This document shows, piece after piece, positions 12,125 to 23,553 of a stretch of 64,000 nt of DNA. This DNA comes from Pseudorasbora parva. Its lineage: Eukaryota; Chordata; Actinopteri; Cypriniformes; Gobionidae. Below the pieces are notes generated by a model. That model was not told where the DNA came from and made no database searches. It saw only the letters and a program-made list of their open reading frames with translations. The first letter of the stretch is position 1. The number at the start of each line of letters is the position of its first letter. The position numbers and the translations under genes were made by a program. The stretch spans positions 49,859,974 to 49,923,973 of the forward strand of contig NC_090174.1 in assembly GCF_024679245.1 (NCBI RefSeq), given 5' to 3'.

Positions 12125-12507
12125 ATGGTGAATTGAGAGGCTGAAACAACATTATCTCACTAGGAATTGTGCAATCTGTATTTTGCGAGAGGAATTAGTT
12201 TTTCAAATGGATTTCACCTCAGATTTATTCAAGTTAAATTGAACACGTGATGCGCTGCATTGATTGTAAACTGCCTGATCTGAAAGTGATGGAGTTGGCA
12301 TTGCCTCTTACATCATGCATTGTTGACATGGACTCGCACTAATTAACTGAACCAAGAACAATTCAGATGAGAACTGCACTCACCTCATGAAGAAGGATGT
12401 TGAGAGAAGATCAGACATCCACGACATGTCACCGCTGGCCATATTTCACTCTCCATTGTTCAGTTAAGTCAGCTCAGCGTTGATTAGTTTTAAAGTTATA
12501 TAGGAAA

Positions 12508-12790
12508 CGTGTTCTTAAAGATGTAGTGTTAAGGGAATGCAGTTCTTGTGGTGTAACTGTGGTGCTACTGGAAACCATGGTTGTTCTTAAAGCTGAAGTG
12601 AAGTGTTATCAGAAACATGCTTGTTCTTAAAGCTGTAGTGCTATTGGAAACAAGCATGTTCTTTAAACTATAGTGGCTATTGGGATCGCTTGTTCTTTGA
12701 TATAGTTGCTATTGGAAACATGCTCATCTTAAGCTAGTTGTTATTGGAAACACGATTACATTGAAACATGCTGTGTTAATGTTAACAACA
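12508..12790 (+). repeat. Degenerate minisatellite, unit about 50-60 bp
   Basis: Five or six diverged units share the phrases TTGTTCTTAAAGCTGTAGTG and CTATTGGAAACATGCT in the same order. Copies decay toward the right. It ends at an AT-rich junction before the Tc1 relic. Confidence 0.7.
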
Positions 12791-12799
12791 TGCTTATAG

Positions 12800-13535
12800 C
12801 TTAACTAGCTAGAGTATCGGTAGCATGATCAAGAACAGTGTGTAGAGAGAGCTTCATGAAATGGGTTGCCATGGTTGAGCAGCTGCATCCAAACCTTACA
12901 TTACCAAGTGCAGTGCAAACTGTCGGATACAGTAGTGTAAAGCACGCCGCCACTGGACTCTAGAGCAGTGGAGACGGGTTCTCTGAAGTGACGAATCACA
13001 CTTCTCTGTCTGGCAATCTGATGGACAAGTCTGGGTTTGGCGGTTTCCTGACTGCTCTGTGTCAAGTTTAAAGTTTGTTGGAGGGAGGATTTTGGTGTGG
13101 GGTTGTTTTTCAGGGGTTGGCCCCTTAGTTCCAGTGAAAGAAACTCTAAATGCTTTAGCATACCAAGACATTTTGGACAATTTCTTGCTCCCAACATTGT
13201 GGGAACATTTTGGGGATGACTGTTCCAGCATGACTGTGCACCAGTGCACAAAGCAAGGTACATAAAGACATGGATGAGCAAGTTTGGTGTGGAGGAACTT
13301 GAATGGCCTGCACATAGTCCTGACCTCAACCCAATAGAATACCTTTGGGATGAGTTAGAGTGGAGACTACAAGCCAGAGCTTCTTGTCCAACATCAGTGT
13401 CTGACCTCACAAATGCGTTTCTAGAAAAATGGTTTAAAAAATCCCCATAAACACACTCCTAAACCCTGTGGAAAGCTTCCCAGAAGAGTTGAAGCTGTTA
13501 TAGATTCAAAGGATGGGCCAACTCCATATTAAACC
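12800..13535 (+). pseudogene. Tc1-like transposase relic
   Basis: Lacks the N-terminal half. Readable pieces are [20 protein letters not shown] (frame from 13059), a catalytic-D block FQHDCAPVHKAR in another frame near 13223, and [18 protein letters not shown] with the third acidic residue near 13302-13355. Frame changes and missing sequence show it is inactive. It belongs to the same family as the relics at 44899-45683 and 47750-48215, sharing near-identical phrases such as GGGTTTGC, GTGTGGGG and the CAGGGGTTGG segment. The element ends are eroded. Confidence 0.85.
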
Positions 13536-14700
13536 CTACGGATTCAGAATGGGATGTCATAAAAAGTTAATGTGCATGCAAAGTCAGGCAAACCCAAAAA
13601 TTTGGGGAGGGGGAGAGACGATAGTGATTGCAGTACCAGTTTTGGCCATAATCAATCTAACATTCACTTCCTTTAAGTTGAGACAAATGTCATGCCAACA
13701 AACAACATCGGAACAGACATTAAGATTATGTAACCATTCTTGATAAAATTTGCAGACATAAATTGCACATAAACACGTTACATTTTATTCATATGCTGTA
13801 TAAAAAATGTAATAACGATTTTTTAAATTTCATTATCCTTGTTAAAACTACACTTATGCTCTTGATCATGTTGTTCCAGGACCAACAAAAGATGTTAACC
13901 CAACATACTTGGCAAAGTCATCGTGGATGTCAATACCATCAGAGTTGCTGGAATTCCTCCCTGCATGTCTGCAGTCTCAACTGACAGTCAGGTTAAAATC
14001 CAGTTAACATCAGTGAGTCGACTCAGAGGGAGCTCGCCAATCACACAGGGGTCAGTTTCTGACCTTTCCTTCCCATGCCCAGCGCCGAACCTGTTGGCTT
14101 CACGCCTCAAATTGACACCTAAATGGTTTTGTATAACGGCACTTACATTGATTACAGCCATATTTCCGCTAGAGCTTCTCAGCCAGAGGAGAATCTCACA
14201 TTCAATTACAGAAAACTTGTTTCATTGATTTTTCGTTTGGTGCTCACAGCTGCGAGTTAAGAGTGCAAACGCGTATGTTAGTGAATGTCCGCTGAAGCGT
14301 CCCTCACTGTCCTTGAGACCCAGAAAAGCTTCAGTTCTGCCATTAACAAACAGTGGATCTGAAAGAGGCCGTTCTCGTGTTCCCCCTGTGAAATGCGCTC
14401 TGGGTAATTTACTCAATGAGTATTGAGCGGCTGAAGAAATGGACACTGGAGTTGCCTCCCGTTCATCAGTTCATCTCTCCGCAGTGCTCAGTCAAGTAGT
14501 AGATTTTATATAGCCATAATTTGTGTTCATTCAGTGGATATCAGGTTTTTGAAAGACATTGTAGTCCGATTCTTTCTATGCATGAAGTCTGGCTGCAGTT
14601 CTATTCAGTCTGTTTCTGTGAAGAATCAATAAATCAAAAAATGTCCTCTTTATATTTCTTTGAAAATGTGCGTTTTAAAAAAATTAGAATTTTGAGCATT
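13536..14700. other. No gene seen
   Basis: Short open frames exist (for example 13923-14228) but none has a recognisable domain, splice context or repeat identity. Moderately AT-rich. Confidence 0.4.
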
Positions 14701-15256
14701 TTTTTGTGTAGAAGCATTCCTCACATTACATTCATTCCCAAGAGGGTCAAATTGACCTGCAAGGGAAGGATTTGTTACTTTTTTAAATTTTAAGTACAAA
14801 ACTCCAGTCAATATTTTTGTGTATTCATGGTTCAATTGCGAAAAAATTTCTAGGGTCCTGGACCACTCTGATGAACACTCAATTTTTCAAAAAAAGTTTT
14901 TAATGAGTTACAGATCAAGATAACCCTAGGAAAGGATGTGGGTTAACTATATAGGTGTGACTCTATAGGTCATTTTTCAAGCACCTTATTACGACATATA
15001 TTTATGTTTTAAAGTCATGCACCCTCTAGCTGGCGTAAAAATAATGACAGTGTTGCGTCACGTCTGACGTCATGAAATGACGTATGACTATCGTTACCAA
15101 TCAAAATGCGTGTTCATTTTAATGCAATGTGTGGACTTTTTACCACCATTTGTCTTATTTCCATTTAGCAATAATATTGTTTTTAATTTACAACTACACC
15201 CACCCCATCCCTAAACCTACCAAGTGATTTATAGTGCATACACACTTTATGAGCAT

Positions 15257-15265
15257 GTGTTCCCT
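15257..15265 (+). repeat. 9-bp target-site duplication of copy B
   Basis: GTGTTCCCT here and GTGTTCACT at 15786-15794 differ at one base. They bracket the TAGCCT element. Confidence 0.8.
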
Positions 15266-15785
15266 TAGCCTGACAAGCCAGACCCACATCAAGATGTTTG
15301 GTCTGGAAACTCACCATTGACGACTCAATCCGAGGGGCGGGATAAACGGTTGTCTTTCAAACTCCCTCTGCACACGATAGAATAGCGCTTCACCAACCAG
15401 AGCAACGAAGGTGAAACAGAGCTTGTTGATAGATCAAACATTCGCCGTATCCGGTCAGCTAAACCCCGAACACATCTTCCCTTTTTAAGAATGACTTCAG
15501 TGCCGTTCTTTTCTCAGAGAAAAGCTTAACTCCAAGTCTTCCAGAATCGCGGTCAAAGCTGATTCGAAAGACCGCCGCCGTTCGCCAGTTTCTGTGTTTA
15601 CTAGAAGCACGCAAACGCAACTCGGCCGTCGTCATTATGGCCCCGCCCACCGACTCTATACACGATGTGATTGGTCCGGCAAGAGTTAGGGGAATACAGC
15701 TCAGAAGGGTATTGAGGGTTGCTAGACGACACTTGCAGGCAGATTAAATTTGCTGCCGCTAGGGTGTGTCTAGATTTCTAGGCTA
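15266..15785 (+). mobile_element. TAGCCT-ended non-autonomous transposon, copy B
   Basis: Starts TAGCCTGACAAGCC and ends TTTCTAGGCTA, 520 bp, no coding capacity. It is flanked by a 9-bp duplication with one mismatch. Closely similar full copies sit at 41565-42053 and 48641-49164, all in the same orientation. This copy has inserted into a tRNA-derived repeat whose remainder resumes at 15786. Predicted to be mobilised in trans by an unknown transposase. Confidence 0.9.
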
Positions 15786-15866
15786 GTGTTCACTGGGATC
15801 GAACTCACGATCGCATGATCACATTTTGTAAAGTGCAATGCTTTACCAATTGAGCTATGCAAAACC
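15786..15866 (-). repeat. tRNA-derived sequence (SINE-like promoter region)
   Basis: The reverse complement reads TAGCTCAATTGGTAAAGC (A-box-like) and GAGTTCGATCCC (B-box-like) about 40 nt apart, resembling an internal RNA polymerase III promoter. I could not fold a complete cloverleaf: extra bases lie before the T arm. A derived SINE-type repeat is more likely than a working tRNA gene. The TAGCCT element interrupts the sequence just 3' of the B box. Confidence 0.55.
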
Positions 15867-16378
15867 TGAAATATTAAGCAGATAAAAGGGAAAAATGCTT
15901 TTAAATGAAAGTGCCCTGCTGGAGGAAAACTTTAGAAAACGCTCCTGTGCGTCGTACGTTAAATTAAAATATTGTCGATAGGGGCACAACTTTAGAGTAA
16001 ACGCTCATATAGGTCGTATTTCAAGGAAGTGACAAATTACATATATAGGCGTATTGATTGGAGGACATGTTGCAATATGTATATACACATTAGAAATCCA
16101 GTCAGTGAGTCAGAATCAGTGAATGTTTCAGCAAGTAAATCATTAGATTGATTACAATTCTTGAGACCTCTTTAACGACAAATATTAGTTTGATGTCTTT
16201 TTTCTTCATTGTCTTTAGTACTCTTTTATCATCTCATCATTGTTCATTTAGACTGTAAACTCACATTTTGTTTAATAATACAAAAAACAAATCACCAAAA
16301 TGACCCAAACTAACTAACTGTATCAGGAGTCCAATCACTGTCTGCACTCCCATTGGTAGGTGCCTTGTCATGCATACA

Positions 16379-16626
16379 CTTAAAGGAATAGTAAGTTTGT
16401 ATGAAGATATGAAGAAGATATTTTGAAGAAACAGTTGATGGTGGACCCCATTGACTTCCATAGTATTTTTCCCCCTACTATGGAAGTCAGTGGGGTCCAT
16501 CAACTGTTTAGTTTCCCATATTCTCCAAAATGTCTTTGGTGATCAGCAGAAATAAGAAATTCATACAAGTTAAGGGTGAGGAAATAATGACTGAATTTTA
16601 CATTTTGTTGGCACTATCCCTTTAAA
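16379..16626. repeat. Fold-back MITE (Angel-like)
   Basis: Ends TTAAAGGAATAGT and ACTATCCCTTTAA are inverted. Internal arms 16431-16465 and 16477-16509 form a hairpin of about 33 bp (GGACCCCATTGACTTCCATA and its complement) with an 11-bp loop. Non-coding. The layout matches Angel-type fold-back elements of zebrafish. Confidence 0.75.
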
Positions 16627-17041
16627 GTGGTGCTATTGAAGTTTTTTGAGATATTTTAGCAAACGCATATTTAGTGTGTAATATAGCTGTTTGTGAATGT
16701 AAAAGGTCTGCAAAGTTTCGAAGATCAGTAAACAATAAACAGAGTAATTGTCTCCCAAAATAAAATAAAAAAATGATTCTGCCTGAAACGAGTCATCATA
16801 ATTCCAGTCCTTCCTGCATGAACCTATGTAGACTTGTAACAAATTTGCATAATGCAAGCCTACCTTAAGCTGAAGGAAATGCAAATTGACACCTGTACAG
16901 TAGAGGGGGCGGCTGAAACAAACCTTTTAGCTGTGATGCTGGATTGTAGGATAATAGTTTGTAGGAGAAGAAAGTTCAGCACTTTAGCAAGAAAAACTAA
17001 AAGTGAAATACAAATGTGATGTTTATCTAAAGCCATTTTTG
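16627..17041. other. No gene; immediate upstream flank of the LINE
   Basis: No exon or repeat boundary identified. The 5' end of the L2 element may extend leftward into this stretch (for example from the GC-rich GGGGGCGGCTG near 16903); I cannot fix it. Confidence 0.35.
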
Positions 17042-17055
17042 TTTATTAAACACTA

Positions 17056-17068
17056 AGCAAGATGGCGC
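17056..17068 (+). promoter_or_regulatory. YY1-like motif over the LINE start codon
   Basis: CAAGATGGCGCC overlaps ATG 17062 and matches the YY1 consensus (AAGATGGCG), which is used by several LINE 5' ends to position transcription. Only sequence resemblance supports this. Confidence 0.4.
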
Positions 17069-18756
17069 CTTTGTTTGGCATGGCCGCTGCTGTCTCACAT
17101 TTATGTAGTTTTTATTTGTTTGTTTTCGTCTCTCTTATGGTTACATTAACCATGCCTTTACACCACTGTGCCACTGCTGTTCGGACATACGATCGTTTCA
17201 CCCTGATGAACATTGGAGTGTACATGGAAGGACTTTGTAACAACTGGGAAAGTTATAGTCAAACTTTTCCGCCCCCGTTGGTGTGTGTGCCCAGCCTATA
17301 TGAATTCCGATTTTTGTTTCGGTGCCGTGGCAATTCCAAGAGGAGACGAAGGAGAAGGGGCTGCAGAGCTGGCACTCAGGTCAGAATGAGACTGTCTTCG
17401 GGAATGGGGGTGCCCAAGCCTTTTTGTGGGTGGCGGCCACGGTGGCTGCTGCCTGTTTTTCCCCAGGATGCAGGTGCTCGTTGGACAAGATCCCCTTCGG
17501 TCAATTTGGGCCGATGGAGAAAACGCTGTCTGGATTTGCAGTTTGTGGCGGACCTGCCTGACCAGCGACTGACCACTTGGCACCGCTGGAAACCCCGTGA
17601 TTGTATCAGGTGTTTGCGGCCACTACACCTTGCCATTAAGGAGACCAGCTTGCCATCATCACTCCGTTTAGCACTGCTAAATGTTCGCTCCATCACTAGT
17701 AAGGCGCATGCCATCAACGATCTTTTTACCAAGGAAAAGATGGATTTCATGTTTCTTACAGAAACGTGGCAAAAGGATAAGGAAGCTGTACATTTAAATG
17801 AACTCTGCCCTGCAGGTTGCTCTGTGATTGGGACACCTCGAATGTCACGTCGAGGTGGTGGCCTTGCTGCTGTTTATTGTGACAAATTCTTATGCAGAGT
17901 AATTAACTCCGAAACCTTCTCCTCATTTGAGTCACAGATGATTAAGGTCGGTTCTGTTAATATGTTTTATTGTGTGGTAATTTACCGCCCCCCTGGTCCT
18001 ACAGGCGTCTTCCTTACTGATTTTACTGATTTCCTATCCTCTATAATCAAGCTGGAGAAAGTTTTAATTATTGGAGATTTTAATCTTCATATTGATGATA
18101 TCTCATGTATTGCAGCTACAGACCTCTTATCCATTACAGACTCTTTTAACTTTACGCAACATGTCTCAGGACCTACACATTTAAAGGGGCACACTCTGGA
18201 CCTTGTTTTCTCATTAGGTCTAGAGATAGTAAATGTGTGTGTGGAGGATGTACATATGAGTGATCATAGTTGTGTTTTCTTTAACCTAAATTTACCTCGG
18301 GACCCTTCACCCCCGAGAATTAAGGCTCAAAGGAGAGTTATTAACCAGGATGTCGCTGAGAAGTTTTCTATTTTGTTTGATCCATGCCGACTAAAGGGTT
18401 GCAGTGATGCAAATGTGTATGCTGAGTCTTTTAACAGTCAATGTTTAGAAATTTTAGATGAAGTGGCACCTATGAAATCAAACATTGTCTCTCTTAAAAA
18501 GCCCTGCCCCTGGATAAATAAATTTATCCAGAGTTGTAGAAGTAAACGTCGGAAAATAGAGCGCTTATGGAAAACAACTAAACTCGAAGTTCACAGGCTC
18601 TATCTTAGGGAATTAACTGCTTCTCTAAATGAACTTCTGAAAAGTGCTAGAACGAAATACTTCTCTCAGCTAATATCCTCTAATAAGAAAAACCCCAAAT
18701 TCTTGTTTGATACCATTAACTCTATTGTTTCGCCATCTGTCCCTCCAATTGCAGTT
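17062..18756 (+). CDS. L2 ORF, first part: endonuclease half
   Basis: N-terminal 565 codons of the LINE protein, which nicks target DNA for target-primed reverse transcription. Endonuclease motifs are in the expected order: LLNVRS (N207), TETW (E234), SRRGGGLAAVY, VVIYRPPGP, IIGDFNLHIDD (D339/N341), HTLDLVFS and MSDHS (D401/H402). The first 190 residues are basic and low in complexity (RRRRRR near residue 92) with no recognised domain; they may be partly untranslated if a later start is used. The frame enters the DIRS insertion and stops at 18826-18828 after 23 foreign codons. Before the insertion it continued in frame at 23784. Confidence 0.85.
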
Positions 18757-18777
18757 CCCTTTCGAAAGGGAACTCGA

Positions 18778-18954
18778 GCTGCGTCAGCTGACGCTATGGG
18801 GAACGCCTCCAGCGTGACCGGTGTCTGAGCTACTATCAAACCACAGCAATCCTATTGACCGGCGACAGCCTATGATGTCATCAAGGTGCGACCAGGAAGT
18901 ATATAAGGGCGCCTTGCAAACATGACACCAGCATCTTCGTCTTCAGGGACTGTT
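18778..18954 (+). repeat. Left inverted terminal repeat of the DIRS element
   Basis: Nearly identical reverse complement of 23554-23730, with a few differences near the inner end. Contains the palindrome GCGTCAGCTGACGC. The outer extension 18757-18777 carries the end of another perfect palindrome, GTTCCCTTTCGAAAGGGAAC (18754-18773). Confidence 0.85.
18899..18908 (+). promoter_or_regulatory. TATA-like box inside the left ITR
   Basis: GTATATAAGG lies in the repeat and its mirror image CTTATATACT is at 23601-23610. Both would direct transcription inward, giving opposing sense and antisense transcripts. Motif match only. Confidence 0.4.
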
Positions 18955-19691
18955 TTTTGTCTGAATGCTTCAAATCAAAGGTAATCCAGATTCATTTATT
19001 TTCTGCCTGGGATTAAGAGCATGCACAGTCAAGCTCTTGTGGAGTCATTTGTTCGATTGTGTGTAATGTGAGCGAAGTTTTCAATCCGAGATCGCTCCGT
19101 TCTCGTCTAGCGCTCTTCCTGAGGGAAGAGCGTTTTTTCATCTGAGATTAGTGATGTGATCCCCGCTCACGCTGAGGCTGAGCGCGGATGCGCGTCACAT
19201 TCCCTCGGATGGGGTCGCCGATCGCCGCGAGGGGATGTTTCCCTCGGGCGATCTAGCGACTGACGAGACTAATCACGAATGCTCGTAGGGATGGCTGGTG
19301 AGAAGGGAAATTAATTCCTCAGCCATCCTGACTGTGTATGCTGAGCCGATGGCTGTTATGAGCGCGCTGCATGCAGGCTGCGGCCGTCATGTGGGCGCAT
19401 TAAAGGAGAGATCGCTCGTTTAAATGGAACGATCGATTTCTCCCCGGCCATAAAACCGTCGGCTCAGTTGAGCTTTTCCATTCCTTCCTGATCTCCTGAC
19501 TGAGATCGTGAGGGTATGGAAGAACCCATATTCAGTGTATTCACGGACATCAGCGGGTGTTAAATGCTGATGTTTGGAGGATGGGTGGATATGGGTATGT
19601 GTTCTAGCTCCAACCCTGCCATCTGAGCTTCTTTCAACTATGTTTCAAGAGGTTTAGATGGCGGGGCATACACGGCAGCGGGTCAGCCTGG

Positions 19692-19805
19692 TGCTACTTT
19701 TACGCCATGTCGGTGTTGCAAGTATACTGGGAAGACCTGCTGAGGGATCTCAATCAGGGAAAATACCCTGACCCGCGGCGCAGCTGTGCGCCATATCAGC
19801 GATAG
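19692..19805 (+). pseudogene. Possible trace of a DIRS gag ORF
   Basis: The frame at 19692 reads AMSVLQVYWEDLLRDL before a stop at 19803. It resembles the conserved helical segment near the end of fish DIRS gag-like proteins (AMAVLQVYQA-type). Flanking frames are full of stops. The match is from memory and short, so a weak call. Confidence 0.35.
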
Positions 19806-21879
19806 CAGGGCCTGAGGGCCAGTGTCACAGAAGCGCGGGTGGTGGTGTCCGAGGACCCGCACACCGCTGAGATCCGGGTCCCAGGCAGGCGGGAGGCGTC
19901 ACGGTATACGGACCAGTGACGGGGCCTGAGTGCCAACATCGCCTCTCATGCTCCCCGCGGTTAAGGGCGGGGCGCAAAGAGGCGGACTCCCACATAAGAG
20001 GAATAGTATCACAACGCTGTTGGCGTGAATGAAATATCTCTCCCTTAGGTGGGTGAGTTAAGAATTACATCTCATTTACTGCTCTTCTTCATTTTCTCCC
20101 CAGGCGCTTCTTACATCCGGCCCTGAGGGGGGCCATGACGATGATACTCTAGACCCCGCCTGGCTGGGCTGTGAGAAGTGCACCCTCAGGCGGTTGCGCT
20201 CCTAAACATGCATACTGTGAGTAAAACTTATGTGTGGATATCGTCGCGCAGGAGGCGAGCTGGTAAGTCCCCCTTGCGAGGGAAACATTTATTATTTATG
20301 TTGTGTGAGACTTCATGCTCCCCGCCAAGGGTTTGGGGATCACGGTATCGATGGAGGACACCATAGGGCCCTGTAGTTCCCCTGTCCGGTGGCTAGAACG
20401 ATTTTTTAGATGCCGTTATGTGGTATGTCTAGAGCTAGCTTTGCTAGGAGAGAATAGCCGCCATTGTATGTACAGCTGTGCGAACAGTTTTTTTTTTTTT
20501 TTTTGCCTTCTCTCTGTGTGATGAAGCAGTATTGAGGCAACCGCTCATTCTTGTAGGAATGGGCTGTTGTTTTAGGCGAGTGTGCTCTCCTAGTCAAACA
20601 GGAAGCTCTTAGCCACCCCAGGGTAAAGCGGTCAACGTTGCCCCTCGTGGAATTTCATAGACGGGAGGGTGAGTTTAGGCTTACGCACGAACTACAGATT
20701 TATGTCTAGCCTCGCAGGGCTTGGACGGAGTATTATTGAGGTTGTTTCGCTCCCCCGAGCCGCGTATAATACTCTTATGTAGGCTGGCCCTCTCCGGGCC
20801 ACTGCATCGGTTGGCCTAGGCTTTTGCGGGATGGGGGGCATTTCTTTCCAAAGAAGGAAAGTAATTATCGCCCGAGGCCCTCGGTTTGAATATTGCAGGG
20901 CATTTTCTTTCGCATCCCTAGTCAGCCTCCTCTTACATTAGAGTCGTCCGGCCAAGGCCCGCCCCCTTCTCTGCGTTTTGGGGTTTTTAGTAATGCAGGT
21001 TGGTGTGAAGCAGAATGAACAGCGACTTAGCCAGTGGTCGTGGGGCGGGGTTTGGTGTCCCACGCTTGTACGCAGGTGGGCTAGTTTTGCGAAAACCCCG
21101 CTTTCCAGAGCTTGTTGTGGCTGCCACCTTCTGGCGGCCCCTGGCCCCATCCTGGAGGATGTTGGGCCGGTGGGTAGTATATTTGTGAATATTTTTTGCC
21201 CTCTGCTCTGTGTCTTCTGCTCCACCTTTTAGGGCTCGGGTTGAGCTGCACTCGCAACCTGCGTGCTTCGTAATGGTTCGGTCGGATGCTCCCCTGGAAG
21301 CCGAAGCATTGCCATGGCTGACGCCCTAGCGTGAATGGTAGGCCGCTGCATGAAGAAAGAGCGGCCGCCCTGACGCAGGTGACGTAAGTTGTACTCCCCT
21401 CGCTTTGAGGGTCTAGGTACTTTCTGCTGAGTACACTGCTTTTGGCAATGTGTTTAGGCTATGTCTGTAGGCACTGCCGGATGGGACTGCGTCATCGCAT
21501 GGAGGACCCCGTGAGCCTCCGGGATGAAGCCAGCCCCGGGAGGGGCATGGGCTACCAGCTGGCTGTGAGCAGCCAGCTTGGGCAGTCCTGGCAGTGGACT
21601 CTGAGCAGGAGGCCTCAGCAGGCCTCCTTGCGGGTGAGTCGCGACATCGGGCCAATGTGCGTCTGGGAGGAATATCCCCGACGATGTCGGCTTCAGCAGT
21701 ACCTCGTCGACAAGCAGGACCATCATGGCCTCCCTGGGGTGATTCCCCAGGTGGTAACTGGATGTCTAGGTCTTCGTCAGCCAAGCAGACAGCCACTGTC
21801 AGCCCGACTTGGAGCGGCCAGCATTCATCCGACCTGCCAGCGAGCATTCGTCGCTGGCATGGCTACAAGCCCAGTTAGT

Positions 21880-22835
21880 AGGCCTCCCTAGGCCTCCCTG
21901 AGGGCCTGCTGGGGTGCAGCAGGCCTTGCCGGGCTTCCCTTGAGGAAGTATTCCCGTGCTTCAGGTGTTAGACGGCAGGTAGTAGGCCTCACCAGGCCTC
22001 CCTGAGGGCCTGCTGTGGTAGCAGTAAGCCTCGTCTGGCTTCCCCCAAGGGGTCGTTCCTGGGCTTCAGTCACTGGATGATAGGTAGTAGGCCTCGCGGG
22101 GCCTCCCTGAGGGCCTGCTGGGATGCAGCAGGCCTCATCTGGCTTCCCCTGAGGGGGTACTCCAGGGAACTAGCGCTGGATAACAGTTCCTGGGCTCCAG
22201 TCACCAGATGGCAGGTAGCAGGCCTCACCAGACCTCCCGGAGGGCCTGCTGGGTTGCAGCAGGCCTCATCTGGCTTCCCCTGAGGGGGTGGTCCAGGGCC
22301 TCGGCCACTGGGTGACAGGGAGTAGGCCTCGCTAGGCCTCCCGGAGGGTGAGCCCCGGTTCCCGGTTCCTATGACAGTGAGCATGGTTGCTAGCCAGGGC
22401 GGCTAGCATGATCTGCTATCAGGTAGCAGGTCTCACCAGGCCTCCCTGAGGTCGTTCCCTGGTCTCAGTGCCGGCTACGAGTAGCCTGGCAAGTAGTAGG
22501 CCCTGCGGGGCCTCCCAGGGGGAATGAGTTCCTTGGACGGAGACACATAACTGGCTCAAGCTGACAGCTAGTGGTTCCTGCCATCAGGCTTCGGTCCTAG
22601 CCGGCAGCACCTGATGGCGGGCGCATACTCTAGCACGACGAGTTTACACTGCTGCTATGCGGTCCTTACAGGACAGGGACTTGCATAGGTTGCCTACAGC
22701 ATGGTACCTACCAGGCAGGCTTAAGAGCTCCCCTCTTAGGAGGGTTGTCTGTGAGCTTACGGCCGCCTGGGCCTGGTCAGTTGGTCGTAGGCCCCTCGGG
22801 GCCTCCCTGTGAGATCAGCCTGTAGGCCTTCTCAG
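21880..22835 (+). repeat. Diverged tandem repeat array inside the DIRS element
   Basis: About eight units spaced roughly 70-130 bp (some longer) share GTAGGCCTC..CCAGGCCTCC followed by GAGGGCCTGCTGGG and GCAGCAGGCCTCATCTGGCT. Clear starts lie near 21880, 21977, 22085, 22215, 22320, 22425, 22493 and 22788. No consistent reading frame crosses the array, so it is not a coding repeat as it stands. Confidence 0.75.
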
Positions 22836-23413
22836 GCCTCCTGAGCACCCCTGTAATGTATGTGCTCGGTAGATCCTAGGATCGAGCAGCTGACTCCCCT
22901 CGCTAGCAAGGGTGGGAAAGCACTACGCTGAGCGCTGTTCTCCAGGATAGCCCGTCTCTGAGTTCCGGCCTGAGGCGGACACTGCCAGTTCGCAGTCCCT
23001 CAGATTGATGCCTCTCCAGAGGCGAGTTTCCAGAGGCTCTGTTGTTAACAGACTGGGCTGGCAGACGGAAGCGTCCCGCATAGTGACGCCAGGTCAAGCC
23101 TCCCTGGTGGCATTCGGTGAAGTTCTTCCCGAATAGTGACTGGCTGGGGCGCCCTCGGGTCCCCTAGCCACATTCCCTTAAAGGAACCCCTTCTGTCGAA
23201 CAGGTTGGTTCCAGGCCTTTGAGCGGCCGGGGTAGGGTACATGAAGGTGCCCCGAGGCCACAGCTCGGGCTATGACCGTAGGGAATGCTGTCACTGACAG
23301 CCTAATGTGACCAGAGGGGGAGTGGTTCAGGCATTTCAGTTGAATTTGCTTGTCCTGACAGTTGTCACTGCCAGTAGGCATGCACTCCCCTCGGCATGGC
23401 GGCGTGGGTATAT

Positions 23414-23524
23414 CGTTCCCCATAGCGTCAGCTGACGCAGCTCGAGTTCCCTTTCGAAAGGGAACGTCCCTGGTTACGAATGTAACCTTAGTTCCCTGAG
23501 AACAGGGAACGAGACGCTGCGTCA
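23414..23524 (+). repeat. DIRS internal complementary region
   Basis: Bases 23414-23465 are the exact complement of the left end 18754-18805 (52 bp). Bases 23463-23524 are the exact complement of the right end 23722-23783 (62 bp). They overlap on AAC (23463-23465), the complement of the GTT at both insertion borders. It is a copy of the circle junction, which in DIRS elements templates restoration of the termini. Confidence 0.85.
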
Positions 23525-23553
23525 CTTTTGCCATGCCTCGGGGCCTGCCTGCG

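Noticed and set aside
12896..13410. Minus-strand frames of 139 and 169 codons
   Set aside because: Antisense shadows of the Tc1 relic; the plus strand carries the conserved PDLNPIE block.
15786..15866. Functional tRNA gene
   Set aside because: A- and B-box-like motifs are present but the acceptor stem and T-arm spacing do not fit a normal cloverleaf; a SINE-derived origin is simpler.
21413..22384. Several GC-rich frames on both strands inside the DIRS element
   Set aside because: Overlapping frames of similar length on both strands, within a tandem array; no recognised gag, RT or recombinase motif.
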